Positions 17,378 to 25,631 of a DNA stretch of 39,891 nt are shown piece after piece. Below the pieces are notes generated by a model. It worked only from the letters and a program-made list of their open reading frames with translations, was not told the origin of the DNA and did no database searches. The DNA comes from Emticicia agri (GTDB lineage: Bacteria > Bacteroidota > Bacteroidia > Cytophagales > Spirosomataceae), in contig CAMAQF010000034.1 in the NCBI GenBank assembly GCA_945860265.1, positions 1 through 39,891 on the forward strand, given 5' to 3'. Within the stretch, counting starts at the first letter, position 1. The number at the start of each line of letters is the position of its first letter. Made by a program: the position numbers and the translations under genes.

Positions 17378-18475
17378 ATGATGTTGATAAAAGAAATTCT
17401 CAAACGTTTTTTACTCTTCCTGAATATATTGCTTGCAGTTTATACCCTTTTGGTGTATCAGTTGGGCTATTCGGTCAGTGTAAAACATTGGTTGGCGGGT
17501 TTCTTGATGTTGACGATGCCTTTTGTTTTGGTCACCAATATGATATTTGTTCTGATTTGGGCGATACGTTTTTCTCCGAGTGCATTTTTATCTGCTCTTC
17601 TGCTGATTGTAGGTTATCCATTTATTTTACGAACAATCGTATGGCATAATATTGATAACAATGACACCCGTAAAGGCTTTAGCGTGATGAGTTATAATAT
17701 GATGTGGTGCGATGCCGTTACGTATGTACATGAGAATGATACAACAAATGCTATCAATTTGATAAAAAAAGCTGTTGATATTGACGCTGATATTAAATGC
17801 GTACAAGAATTATATAATTGGGATGGTTTTCCTCAGTTTAGAACTATCAAGAAATTTAGGGGGACTCACAAATATTATACCTATGTACATTCAACCCCTG
17901 GCAATGACCGTGGACAAGGCGAAATAGGACTTGCTATTTTCTCTAAATTTCCAATCATCAGAAAGCAAGAAAAGTATTGGTCAATTAATCATAATGGTTT
18001 GCTTTCGGCCGATATTGTTTTAAAAAAGGATACAATTCGAGTAATAAACGTACAATTACGATCAATGGGCGTGCGTGTACAGAAAGTAATTGAAGCAAAA
18101 GAAGATAAAGAATTAGCAAAAAAAGAAGCAAAAACAATATATCACCAACTCAAGGGTGGTTTTGAAGATAGAGCAATTCAGGTTAAGGAATTAGAAAAAT
18201 GGATTGAAGAAAGCCCTTATCCAGTTATGGTATGCGGAGATTTGAATGAATTGCCTTATGGATTTGCCTACGGTAAAATAAGACAATATTTAAGAAATAG
18301 TTTTGAAGATGCTGGTCGTGGATTTGGGTTTACGTATCATCGTCAACCAGGTTTCTTGAGAATTGATAATTTATTTTATGATGAAAAGAAACTCGAAGTT
18401 AAACGTTTTAAAACATTTTCAGAAACACCTTACTCTGACCACTTCCCAATTTGGGGAGAATATTTATTTAAGTAA
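17378..18475 (+). CDS. Endonuclease/exonuclease/phosphatase family protein with N-terminal membrane helices
   Basis: This 365-aa protein has about three hydrophobic segments in residues 1-95 that anchor it to the membrane, then an EEP (DNase I-like) domain. Motifs are SYNMM (109-113), CVQEL (catalytic metal-ligand Glu), CGDLNE with D288 and N290, RIDNLFY and YSDHFPIW with D354/H355. The strand where the family usually has N-x-H reads INVQL (Q226), so the catalytic-site His is replaced by Gln. Members cleave nucleic acid, inositol phosphate or sphingomyelin phosphodiesters, and the substrate here is unknown. It is divergent from the frameshifted membrane gene. Confidence 0.85.
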   Translation: MMLIKEILKRFLLFLNILLAVYTLLVYQLGYSVSVKHWLAGFLMLTMPFVLVTNMIFVLIWAIRFSPSAFLSALLLIVGYPFILRTIVWHNIDNNDTRKGFSVMSYNMMWCDAVTYVHENDTTNAINLIKKAVDIDADIKCVQELYNWDGFPQFRTIKKFRGTHKYYTYVHSTPGNDRGQGEIGLAIFSKFPIIRKQEKYWSINHNGLLSADIVLKKDTIRVINVQLRSMGVRVQKVIEAKEDKELAKKEAKTIYHQLKGGFEDRAIQVKELEKWIEESPYPVMVCGDLNELPYGFAYGKIRQYLRNSFEDAGRGFGFTYHRQPGFLRIDNLFYDEKKLEVKRFKTFSETPYSDHFPIWGEYLFK

Positions 18476-18476
18476 T

Positions 18477-18513
18477 TTTTGATGCGGGGACGCCTTCGCG
18501 ATTGATTTTTAAT
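18477..18513. repeat. Inverted copy of the GCGACC-core intergenic repeat
   Basis: Read on the minus strand this is AATCGC-GAAGGCG-TCCCCGCAT followed by AT-rich filler. It matches the AATCGC-TGGGGCG-ACCCCGTCAT unit at 6285-6308. It is much richer in GC than its surroundings and lies right after a stop codon. Confidence 0.4.
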
Positions 18514-18608
18514 ATTTAAAGTTCAAAAAACGATTTGCCAACAACAATTTTCGTCATTTCTAACTTGCCAATAACGAGTTTTCCACAAACTAATTCCCCA
18601 AAAAATAC

Positions 18609-19712
18609 ATGGAAAAAATTTATCAGGTTGCATTATCAAATGTTGAGGGAGTTGGAAGTGTATTTTTTCGACAACTGATAAGCTATTGTGGTTCAGCCGA
18701 GAATGTTTTCAAGGCAAAAACTGATAAATTACTTAAAATTCCTGGTGTTGGTCGAGTTGTTATTGAAGGATTAAAGAAAAAAGAATTAATTTCTGATGCT
18801 GAAAAAACTTTTATTGATGCCGAAAAGAATGGAGTTCAACTTTTCTTTTCTACCGACAAAAATTACCCTTCACGCCTAAAACCGCTTTATGATTCACCTG
18901 CTGTTTTATTTTATAGAGGAAGTGCCAATTTAGACCATTTTCGCTCTATATGCATTGTTGGTACTCGCCAAGCTACTGATTATGGCAAAAAAGTAACTGA
19001 AAGTATAATCGAGCAATCAAAGAATTATAACCCTCTAATTGTGAGTGGTTTAGCTTACGGAATTGATATTACTGCTCATAAAGCAGCTATTAATTTTGGG
19101 CTTCCAACGATTGCAGTCATGGCGAGTGGAATTGATGTGATTTATCCTTCTCAGCATGAAAAATATATTGAACAAATTATGGCCAATGGTGGAATCGTTT
19201 CAGAGCATCCGTTTGGAAAACAGCCGGTCAGAAATATGTTTTTATCTCGAAATAGAATCATTGCTGGGTTGAGTGATGCGACAATTGTGATTGAGTCCGC
19301 TGCAAAAGGTGGTTCTTTAGTAACAGCTGAATATGCAAACAACTATCATCGTCAAGTATTTGCAGTTCCAGGGACCCTAATAAACAGAGCTTCTGAGGGA
19401 TGCAATAAACTAATCCAACAAAATAAAGCTAACATTTACACTCAAATCAAAGACCTTGTTGAAACACTTAATTGGGATTTAGAGGAAAACCCAGATAATA
19501 TTAAATTCAAGAAAAACGACGTAGATTTAAGTATGTTTACCGATGAAGAAGCACAAGTAATTTCTCATCTACGCACTAACGGAGAAATTCAAATTGATGA
19601 ACTTAGTTGGCAAACCCAAGTTCCAATCAACCGATTGGCTTCGCTCCTACTCAATCTCGAATTTCAAGGAATCATCAAAGCAATGCCTGGAAAAAAATTT
19701 GGCTTAAAGTAA
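18609..19712 (+). CDS. dprA: DNA-processing protein DprA
   Basis: This 367-aa protein protects incoming single-stranded DNA and loads RecA during natural transformation. An N-terminal helix-hairpin-helix/SAM-like part (LLKIPGVGRVVIEGL) precedes the Rossmann-type DprA core. The core has ICIVGTRQATDYGKK (near 115), VSGLAYGIDITAHKAA, IYPSQH, SEHPFG, FLSRNRIIAGLSDATIVIE and GSLVTAEYA. A C-terminal winged-helix domain (DEEAQVISHLRTNGEIQIDELSWQ) is present. The length is normal. It starts at an ATG after a leader of degenerate CCAATAAC units. No competence genes are adjacent. Confidence 0.95.
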   Translation: MEKIYQVALSNVEGVGSVFFRQLISYCGSAENVFKAKTDKLLKIPGVGRVVIEGLKKKELISDAEKTFIDAEKNGVQLFFSTDKNYPSRLKPLYDSPAVLFYRGSANLDHFRSICIVGTRQATDYGKKVTESIIEQSKNYNPLIVSGLAYGIDITAHKAAINFGLPTIAVMASGIDVIYPSQHEKYIEQIMANGGIVSEHPFGKQPVRNMFLSRNRIIAGLSDATIVIESAAKGGSLVTAEYANNYHRQVFAVPGTLINRASEGCNKLIQQNKANIYTQIKDLVETLNWDLEENPDNIKFKKNDVDLSMFTDEEAQVISHLRTNGEIQIDELSWQTQVPINRLASLLLNLEFQGIIKAMPGKKFGLK

Positions 19713-19802
19713 TATTATTTCTCTTTTAATCAAACGTTTTAGTAGCCAATTGTGTTATTATGACTGTAATCATAGTTTATAATCAGCCAATTAGCCAATA
19801 AA

Positions 19803-20645
19803 GTGAAATCTCGACCAAAATTAGTTTTTATATTTTTTTCTTTAAGTATCATTTTTGCTTCGTGTTTTAACCGATGGATTTTAACCGAAAAAGAATTAAA
19901 GAATCATTATGCAGACAGAGTTTCCAAACCATTATTTCACTTTATAGAAAACGATTCAACGAAACTTTATTATGCAACTTTTGGCTTCGATACTGCCCAA
20001 CCAGTTTTATTTGTGCATGGAGCCCCGGGCTCGTGGGACAGCTACCTAAATTTATTAGATGATACTTTACTTCAACATAATTTTCATCTTATTTCTGTTG
20101 ACCGCCCAGGTTATGGCAAATCTCAAAAGCGACCTAAAAAGAAAGTTTATAGTTTAGAGGAACAAGCAAAAAGCATAATTCTCGCCTTAAAAAGCAATCA
20201 TTCCAATAAAAAAGCGATTATAATAGGGCGTTCTTATGGAGCTCCAGTTGCTGCAAAATTGGCAGTAATGTATCCTGATAAAATCGAAAAAATTGTTTTA
20301 CTATCACCTGCTATCGACCCCGACACAGAAAAGTTTTGGTGGTTTTCAAATTTAGGAAAATTATTCTTAGTTCGTTGGTTTTTGCCTGAAAGAATGAATA
20401 CCGCAACGGATGAAAAATACGCACACATAAAAGAGTTGAAAATACTTAAAAATGATTGGAAAAAAATTCAATCAGATGTAACGGTAATGGCTGGAGGAAA
20501 GGACTGGATTGTGGATACAACAAATTTTTCGTTTGCAAAAAAGATGCTTATCGGAAAAAATGCTAAATTTATATTTATTCCAGAATCAGGTCATTTAATT
20601 TCAAGTTCGAGACCCGATTTAGTAAAAAAAGAAATATTTAACTAA
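19803..20645 (+). CDS. Lipoprotein alpha/beta hydrolase
   Basis: This 280-aa alpha/beta-fold hydrolase has a lipoprotein signal: a basic start, a hydrophobic core and the lipobox FASC with Cys21, so it is predicted to sit in a membrane on the periplasmic side. Motifs are HGAPGSW (oxyanion loop, 72-78), GRSYGA with nucleophile S144, GGKDWIVD carrying the acid and ESGHLI with the catalytic His. It resembles haloperoxidase/proline-iminopeptidase-type hydrolases, and the substrate is unknown. The start codon is GTG, with no good ATG nearby. A leader of CCAATTAGCCAAT units precedes it. Confidence 0.85.
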   Translation: MKSRPKLVFIFFSLSIIFASCFNRWILTEKELKNHYADRVSKPLFHFIENDSTKLYYATFGFDTAQPVLFVHGAPGSWDSYLNLLDDTLLQHNFHLISVDRPGYGKSQKRPKKKVYSLEEQAKSIILALKSNHSNKKAIIIGRSYGAPVAAKLAVMYPDKIEKIVLLSPAIDPDTEKFWWFSNLGKLFLVRWFLPERMNTATDEKYAHIKELKILKNDWKKIQSDVTVMAGGKDWIVDTTNFSFAKKMLIGKNAKFIFIPESGHLISSSRPDLVKKEIFN

Positions 20646-20754
20646 TCGATAGTTCACAGACGACTGTCAACAGCACTTTATTATAATTTCTTTTGACTTT
20701 CGGCAATAGCCTTTTGACTTAAAATCTAACCATTAACCAATATTTTTAAACATT

Positions 20755-22176
20755 ATGAAGCAACTCTTTTTATTATGCTCTCTCGTTAATGTGAGTATTT
20801 TTGCCCAATCTCCCAAAGACAAAATGCTCGAAAACATTGGCAAAAAAGAAATGTATTATGGCGGAATTGCCAAACAAATCTGGAATTATGCCGAAGTAGG
20901 TTATCAAGAAACTAAAAGCTCGGCACTATTACAGGAAACTCTTGTTAAAGAAGGTTTTAAAATCGAAAAAGGTGTAGCAGGAATTCCAACGGCATTCACT
21001 GCAACTTTTGGAGAAGGAAAACCAGTTGTCGGAATTTTAGGCGAGTTTGATGCCCTACCGGGTTTGTCACAAGATTCAACTGCAGACCAAAAATCAACCG
21101 GTGGAATTGCTGGTCACGCCTGCGGACACCATTTATTTGGCACAGCATCAGCCGCTGCAGCCATCTCAGTTAAAGAATATATGAAAGCCAATAATATAAA
21201 AGGTACGCTTCGTTTTTATGGAACTCCTGCCGAGGAAGGTGGCTCAGGAAAAGTCTATATGGTGCGTGAAGGACTTTTCAATGATGTTGATGCGGTCGTT
21301 CACTGGCATCCAGGCTCGTCGAATAGTGCAAGTTTTGGTACTTCTTTGGCCAATAAATCAGGAAAATTTCGTTTTTATGGTGTTTCGGCTCATGCAGCTG
21401 CTTCGCCCGAAAAAGGTCGTTCGGCACTGGATGGTGTTGAAGCAATGGATAATATGGTTAATATGCTCCGTGAACACGTGCCATCCGACACTCGTATTCA
21501 CTATGTAATTACAAATGGCGGAAAAGCACCCAACGTTGTTCCTGATTTTGCAGAAGTCTATTATTATGCACGTAGCCCACGCCGAAGCGATGTAATGGAT
21601 GTTTGGTCTAGAATTGAAAATGCAGCTAAAGGTGCAGCGATGGGAACTGGCACTCGTGTAGATTGGGAATTGACGGGTGGTACTTATGAATTATTGCCGA
21701 ACGAAACACTTGCTAAAGTTATGCACGCAAATTTGACTAAAGTTGGTGGATTAAATTATACCACCGAAGAAAAAACATTTGCTGAGAAAATTATTAAAAG
21801 TTTAGGATTAGAAAGCGTAAAATATGAAGATGGAACTGGTGTAAAACCTTTGGCTGTTGAAAAAGGCGGCGGAGGCTCAACCGACGTTGGTGATGTAAGT
21901 TGGACAGTTCCAACGGTTGGTTTGACAACTGCAACTTGGGTTCCAGGCACACCTGCCCATAGCTGGCAAGCTGTTGCGGCTGGTGGCATGAGCATAGGTA
22001 GAAAAGGAATGATAAATGCCGCAAAAACAATGGCTTTAACTGTAACAGACCTTTTTGAAAGTCCGCTAACAATAAAAAATGCCAAGACAGAGTTTGAAAA
22101 AGCACGTGGTGCAAAAGAATTTAAATACCAAGCGATGGTTGGCGATAGAAAACCTGCTTTAGATTACAGAAAATAG
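20755..22176 (+). CDS. M20 family amidohydrolase, AbgB-like, exported
   Basis: This 473-aa zinc-dependent amidohydrolase or peptidase has a signal peptide (MKQLFLLCSLVNVSIFAQ, cut after FAQ). Metal-site motifs are GHACGHH (H125, H126), AEEGG (E160, E161), HWHPG and a dimerisation domain starting at YGVSAHAAASP. The late GGGSTDVGDVSW segment and the HSWQ close are characteristic of the p-aminobenzoyl-glutamate hydrolase subunit B type (AbgB). The export signal suggests it hydrolyses amide-linked compounds in the periplasm. No abgA- or abgT-like partner is nearby, so the substrate is open. Confidence 0.88.
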   Translation: MKQLFLLCSLVNVSIFAQSPKDKMLENIGKKEMYYGGIAKQIWNYAEVGYQETKSSALLQETLVKEGFKIEKGVAGIPTAFTATFGEGKPVVGILGEFDALPGLSQDSTADQKSTGGIAGHACGHHLFGTASAAAAISVKEYMKANNIKGTLRFYGTPAEEGGSGKVYMVREGLFNDVDAVVHWHPGSSNSASFGTSLANKSGKFRFYGVSAHAAASPEKGRSALDGVEAMDNMVNMLREHVPSDTRIHYVITNGGKAPNVVPDFAEVYYYARSPRRSDVMDVWSRIENAAKGAAMGTGTRVDWELTGGTYELLPNETLAKVMHANLTKVGGLNYTTEEKTFAEKIIKSLGLESVKYEDGTGVKPLAVEKGGGGSTDVGDVSWTVPTVGLTTATWVPGTPAHSWQAVAAGGMSIGRKGMINAAKTMALTVTDLFESPLTIKNAKTEFEKARGAKEFKYQAMVGDRKPALDYRK

Positions 22177-22214
22177 TTTTCAGCACCCCAAAACCATCAA
22201 ACTACAAGTTATTT

Positions 22215-22245
22215 AAACGAAGCCAATCAATATATGGCTTCGTTT
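22215..22245. terminator. Terminator between convergent genes
   Basis: AAACGAAGCCA (22215-22225) pairs perfectly with TGGCTTCGTTT (22235-22245) around a 9-base loop, 38 bases after the M20 gene stop. The tail is T-rich but interrupted. It may serve both converging genes. Confidence 0.7.
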
Positions 22246-22247
22246 AT

Positions 22248-22703
22248 TTATAATTTCGTTAGCTTATCGTTGATTTTTAGTTCTTTTAGCTTTTCTTCTA
22301 CCTTTGTCTTTATTAAACTGCTTGGTTGCGTTTCTTTGCATATTACATCATAGCCTTTGGGTGTAAAAAGTGTTGGCTCGAAGTAGATAATTGCCCATTG
22401 TTTGTTTGAATCCAAATACAAAAATTGCCATTTACTTGATAAAAGTGAGAGAAGCCCATTTCCACGCCATTCAAAAGAAGTATTTTCAATGTTTAGTGGT
22501 TTATCAAAACCATTGATTGATTTTATTCGGCCTTTTTGTGTGTATTTTACTTCATCTAATAAACCCATAACGCCATCGCTTTCGGCCATTTTGTAGTTAA
22601 AATTCGGACTTTTTTTATCACCTTTCAACCACATCGGAAAATTCGTTAAAATGATGTGCCATTTACCTTCGAGTTCATGTAAATTAATCTGTTCTTTAGC
22701 CAT
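22248..22703 (-). CDS. Lipocalin-like small protein
   Basis: This 151-aa protein has no signal peptide. The opening LEGKWHIILTNFPMWL carries a G-x-W motif at the first strand, the usual lipocalin entry, and the rest alternates short strands (GRIKSINGF, ENTSFEWRGNG, KWQFLYLD, WAIIYFEP) before a charged C-terminal helix. That suggests a lipocalin or calycin barrel binding a small hydrophobic ligand, but the match rests on pattern only. The gene starts at an ATG and lies 30 bases downstream of the AraC gene on the same strand, so the two may be co-transcribed. Confidence 0.6.
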   Translation of the reverse strand: MAKEQINLHELEGKWHIILTNFPMWLKGDKKSPNFNYKMAESDGVMGLLDEVKYTQKGRIKSINGFDKPLNIENTSFEWRGNGLLSLLSSKWQFLYLDSNKQWAIIYFEPTLFTPKGYDVICKETQPSSLIKTKVEEKLKELKINDKLTKL

Positions 22704-22733
22704 TAATATTTAAATATTTAATGTAAACTGAAA

Positions 22734-23576
22734 TTAGCTACCTCGCCATTCTTTCGGCGTTGCATTTTTGTACTTTCTAAATAATTTATTAAAATAGGGA
22801 ACATCGCCAAAACCGCTTTCAAATGCCACTTGTTGAATTGGCAAATGCGTTTTATTGAGCAACTGACAAGCATATTGAAGCCTGAACTCAATCAAAACCT
22901 CTACAAAAGTTTTCATCGTAATATTTTTGAAATAACGACAAAACGAAGTTGGCGATAAATCGGCAATATTAGCAATTTGCTCAAGAGTAATTTTTTCTTT
23001 AAAGTTTTCAATCAAATACGAAAAAATCTTTTGAAAACGAGCCGTTTCTGACTGGTTGTATTGATGCTCGAAAAAGAAATCATCAATCGTAATAATTTCG
23101 GTGGATTGACTAAGAATATCGAAAATCTCTAATAAACCAGCTATTTTTTGCAGCGGATTATTGTGCTGTAATCCTTTTACCTTTTGGGTGAGCATTTCCT
23201 TTGTTTTACCAACAATTTCAAAACCAGATTTTGACTTTTCTAGAAAAGCATTGACTTTTTGCATTTCTGGCAAATCATTCACGCCTTTTCCTAAGAATAA
23301 CTCTCCAAATTGTATTACAATGGCAGAAGCGTTTTCATTCTCAATCGGTTGATTTACCCAACAATGAGGCAAATTAGCCCCTAAAAAAACCAAATCCCCA
23401 GCAATAAACTCATTCACCTGCTGACCAATATAGCGTTGGCCCTCCCCTTTCAAAATTAAAGTCAGTTCATATTCTGGATGAAAATGAAACGGAGCTTCAA
23501 ACTTTGGCACATCAAATTGTCGGAAGATAAATGAACTCGATTGTTCGGTGTTTAATTGCTCAAAAACTGCTTTCAT
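22734..23576 (-). CDS. AraC-family transcriptional regulator with cupin sensor domain
   Basis: This 280-aa regulator has an N-terminal cupin-type ligand domain (FHFHPEYELTLILKGEGQRYIG, residues 31-52), a linker helix region and two C-terminal helix-turn-helix units. The first reads TLEQIANIADLSPTSFCRYFK, and the second LPIQQVAFESGFGDVPYFNKLFRKYKNATPKEWR, the classical AraC signature. It is divergent from the PhyH-ADH-esterase operon with a 136-base spacer that holds an AraC-like direct repeat (23625-23664). It is therefore the likely ligand-responsive regulator of that operon. The effector is unknown. Confidence 0.92.
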   Translation of the reverse strand: MKAVFEQLNTEQSSSFIFRQFDVPKFEAPFHFHPEYELTLILKGEGQRYIGQQVNEFIAGDLVFLGANLPHCWVNQPIENENASAIVIQFGELFLGKGVNDLPEMQKVNAFLEKSKSGFEIVGKTKEMLTQKVKGLQHNNPLQKIAGLLEIFDILSQSTEIITIDDFFFEHQYNQSETARFQKIFSYLIENFKEKITLEQIANIADLSPTSFCRYFKNITMKTFVEVLIEFRLQYACQLLNKTHLPIQQVAFESGFGDVPYFNKLFRKYKNATPKEWRGS

Positions 23577-23624
23577 AGTTTCATTTTCTCTTCTTCAAAC
23601 TAATTTTTCAATCATTTTGATAAT

Positions 23625-23664
23625 ATAGGACAATTATATGAAAAAAAACTCAAATCATAAGACA
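23625..23664 (+). promoter_or_regulatory. Direct repeat, probable AraC-type operator
   Basis: ATAGGACA-ATTATATG begins at 23625 and ATAAGACA-TAAAATATG at 23657. The 8-base cores differ at one position, and the start-to-start distance is 32 bases, about three helical turns. AraC-family proteins bind asymmetric sites arranged as direct repeats, and this pair lies between the AraC gene and its divergent operon, 49 bases from the PhyH start. Confidence 0.5.
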
Positions 23665-23712
23665 TAAAATATGTTCTATTTTGCACAAAATATTTTTAAA
23701 CAAATCTAAGCA

Positions 23713-24519
23713 ATGAAAAGTCTTTTAAACGAAACGTACGAACTGCCAGCTGAAGCCATTACTTTTTATCAAAAAAATCGTTTTGTCAAACTAAAGAATG
23801 TATTAGATGCAGAAACTTTAACATATTACGGCGAGGCTATTACCCGAAAAGTAAAAGAAATAAACAAGCAAGAGAAGCCGATTGAACAGAGAGATACTTA
23901 TGGAAAGGCGTTTCTTCAAATTTTTAACCTTTGGCGTGAAGATGAAACCTGCAAAGAATTTGTTTTAAGTCGGCGTATAGGGCAAATTGCCGCCGAATTG
24001 ATGCAATCCGATGGAGCAAGACTTTACCACGACCAAGCACTTTTTAAAGAAGCTGGAGGTGGAATCACCCCGTGGCACGCAGACCAATATTATTGGCCGC
24101 TAAGTTCTGACAAAACAGTCACAGCTTGGATTCCTTTGCAGCCTGTTCCTCTTGAAATGGGGCCTTTAGAATTTAGTGCAGGTAGCCATTCTATTATTGA
24201 AGGGCGAGAACTGGCCATCAGTGATGATAGTGAACAAAAGATTCAACAAAAACTTAGAGTAACAGACTTCAAGCACATAATCGAACCTTTTGATTTGGGA
24301 GAGGTCAGTTTTCATTCGGGTTGGGTTTTTCACCGTGCAGGAGCAAACAATACGAACGAAGCACGAAAAGTGATGACGATGATTTACATGGACAGAGATA
24401 TGATTTTGAAAGAACCAGAAAACGAAAATCAGAAAAAAGATTGGGAAGTATGGTGTCCTGGAGCAAAAGTTGGAGAAGTGATTGATACTTATTTAAACCC
24501 TATAATTTATAGCAAATGA
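23713..24519 (+). CDS. Phytanoyl-CoA dioxygenase (PhyH) family oxygenase
   Basis: This 268-aa Fe(II)/2-oxoglutarate-dependent dioxygenase has an iron-binding triad of H122 and D124 in PWHADQYYW with H207 in VFHRAGANNT. A basic residue after the distal His for 2-oxoglutarate is present. It hydroxylates a small organic substrate using O2. PhyH relatives act on ectoine, phosphonates, phytanoyl-CoA or N-methyl groups, and the substrate here cannot be told. The stop overlaps the next start (ATGA), so translation is coupled to the alcohol dehydrogenase. It heads the AraC-linked operon. Confidence 0.88.
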   Translation: MKSLLNETYELPAEAITFYQKNRFVKLKNVLDAETLTYYGEAITRKVKEINKQEKPIEQRDTYGKAFLQIFNLWREDETCKEFVLSRRIGQIAAELMQSDGARLYHDQALFKEAGGGITPWHADQYYWPLSSDKTVTAWIPLQPVPLEMGPLEFSAGSHSIIEGRELAISDDSEQKIQQKLRVTDFKHIIEPFDLGEVSFHSGWVFHRAGANNTNEARKVMTMIYMDRDMILKEPENENQKKDWEVWCPGAKVGEVIDTYLNPIIYSK

Positions 24520-25622
24520 TACATTGTAAAGCAGCCATTGCCGATGGAAAAGGCAGTTTTTCCATCCAAGAAGTATCAGTTGCCGAGCCACAAGGCGACG
24601 AAATTTTGGTTGAAATCAAAGCTGCTGGCGTTTGCCACACCGATTGGGACTCTCAATCGTGGGGCAAGCCTTTGGTAATGGGCCACGAAGGTTCAGGGAT
24701 TGTAAAGCAAATCGGTTCAAACGTAAGATCGCTAAAAATAGGCGATAAAGTTATGCTTAATTGGGCGATTCCTTGCTTTGAATGCTTTCAGTGCCAGGAG
24801 GGAAACCAGCATATTTGCGAGAGAAACTCAGCCGTAACCGCAGGGAATAAAATAAGTGAAGGGCACGCTACTTTTACCTCAACAACTTGGAAGAACAAAC
24901 CAATCGAACGGGCATTTAGTCTTGGAACTATGTCGGAATACACACTCGTTAGAGAAGCCGCTTGTGTGAAAATATACGTAGAAATGCCATTTTCGTCAGC
25001 AGCTATTGTGGGTTGTGGTGTAATGACAGGCTACGGTTCTGTAGTGAACGCGGCCAAGGTAAAAGCGGGTAGTTCAGTTGTTGTGTTGGGTACGGGAGGC
25101 GTTGGGTTGAATGTTATCCAAGGAGCTAGAATTTCGGGTGCAGGAAAAATCATCGCAGTGGATATAAATATATTAAGGCTAGAAATGGCTGAAGAATATG
25201 GTGCAACTCATACCATTTTAGCAGAAAAAAACGATAGCGGCTTAACCGAAGTTGCCAAAGTTGTAAAAACCATGACAAACGGACGAGGTGCTGATTACGC
25301 CTTTGAATGTACAGCAATACCTGCACTTGGGGCTGCTCCGCTGGCTATGATTCGCAATGCAGGCATGGCCGTACAAGTGAGTGGTATTGAGCAAGAAATT
25401 ATGATTGACATGAATTTATTTGAATGGGACAAAATTTATATCAATCCACTCTACGGCAAAACTCGTCCACAAATTGATTTTCCGATTTTACAAGACCTCT
25501 ACGCCAAAGGAGAATTGATTTTGGATAAAATGATAACGCAAACTTATTCGCTCAATGATTTATCAAATGCCTTTGCGGACATGCATGAGGGCCGTAACGC
25601 CAAGGGAGTTATTGTATTTTAA
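24516..25622 (+). CDS. Zinc-dependent alcohol dehydrogenase (class III-like MDR)
   Basis: This 368-aa medium-chain dehydrogenase has catalytic zinc ligands C40 (GVCHTDWD), H57/E58 (GHEGSG) and C167 (GCGV). Structural zinc cysteines are C87, C90, C93 and C101. The Rossmann motif is GTGGVG (192-197), followed by an acidic residue for NAD (AVDIN). The C-terminal HEGRNAKGVIVF resembles thiol-dependent formaldehyde dehydrogenases. It probably oxidises an alcohol or a thiol-aldehyde adduct produced through the preceding dioxygenase. Its ATG overlaps the PhyH stop codon by 4 bases, and the esterase follows 9 bases later. Confidence 0.92.
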   Translation: MIHCKAAIADGKGSFSIQEVSVAEPQGDEILVEIKAAGVCHTDWDSQSWGKPLVMGHEGSGIVKQIGSNVRSLKIGDKVMLNWAIPCFECFQCQEGNQHICERNSAVTAGNKISEGHATFTSTTWKNKPIERAFSLGTMSEYTLVREAACVKIYVEMPFSSAAIVGCGVMTGYGSVVNAAKVKAGSSVVVLGTGGVGLNVIQGARISGAGKIIAVDINILRLEMAEEYGATHTILAEKNDSGLTEVAKVVKTMTNGRGADYAFECTAIPALGAAPLAMIRNAGMAVQVSGIEQEIMIDMNLFEWDKIYINPLYGKTRPQIDFPILQDLYAKGELILDKMITQTYSLNDLSNAFADMHEGRNAKGVIVF

Positions 25623-25631
25623 AAACAAAAA

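Noticed and set aside
17287..17649. 120-aa open frame on the + strand
   Set aside because: It overlaps the start of the EEP protein in another frame and shows no domain; the EEP frame carries all catalytic motifs.
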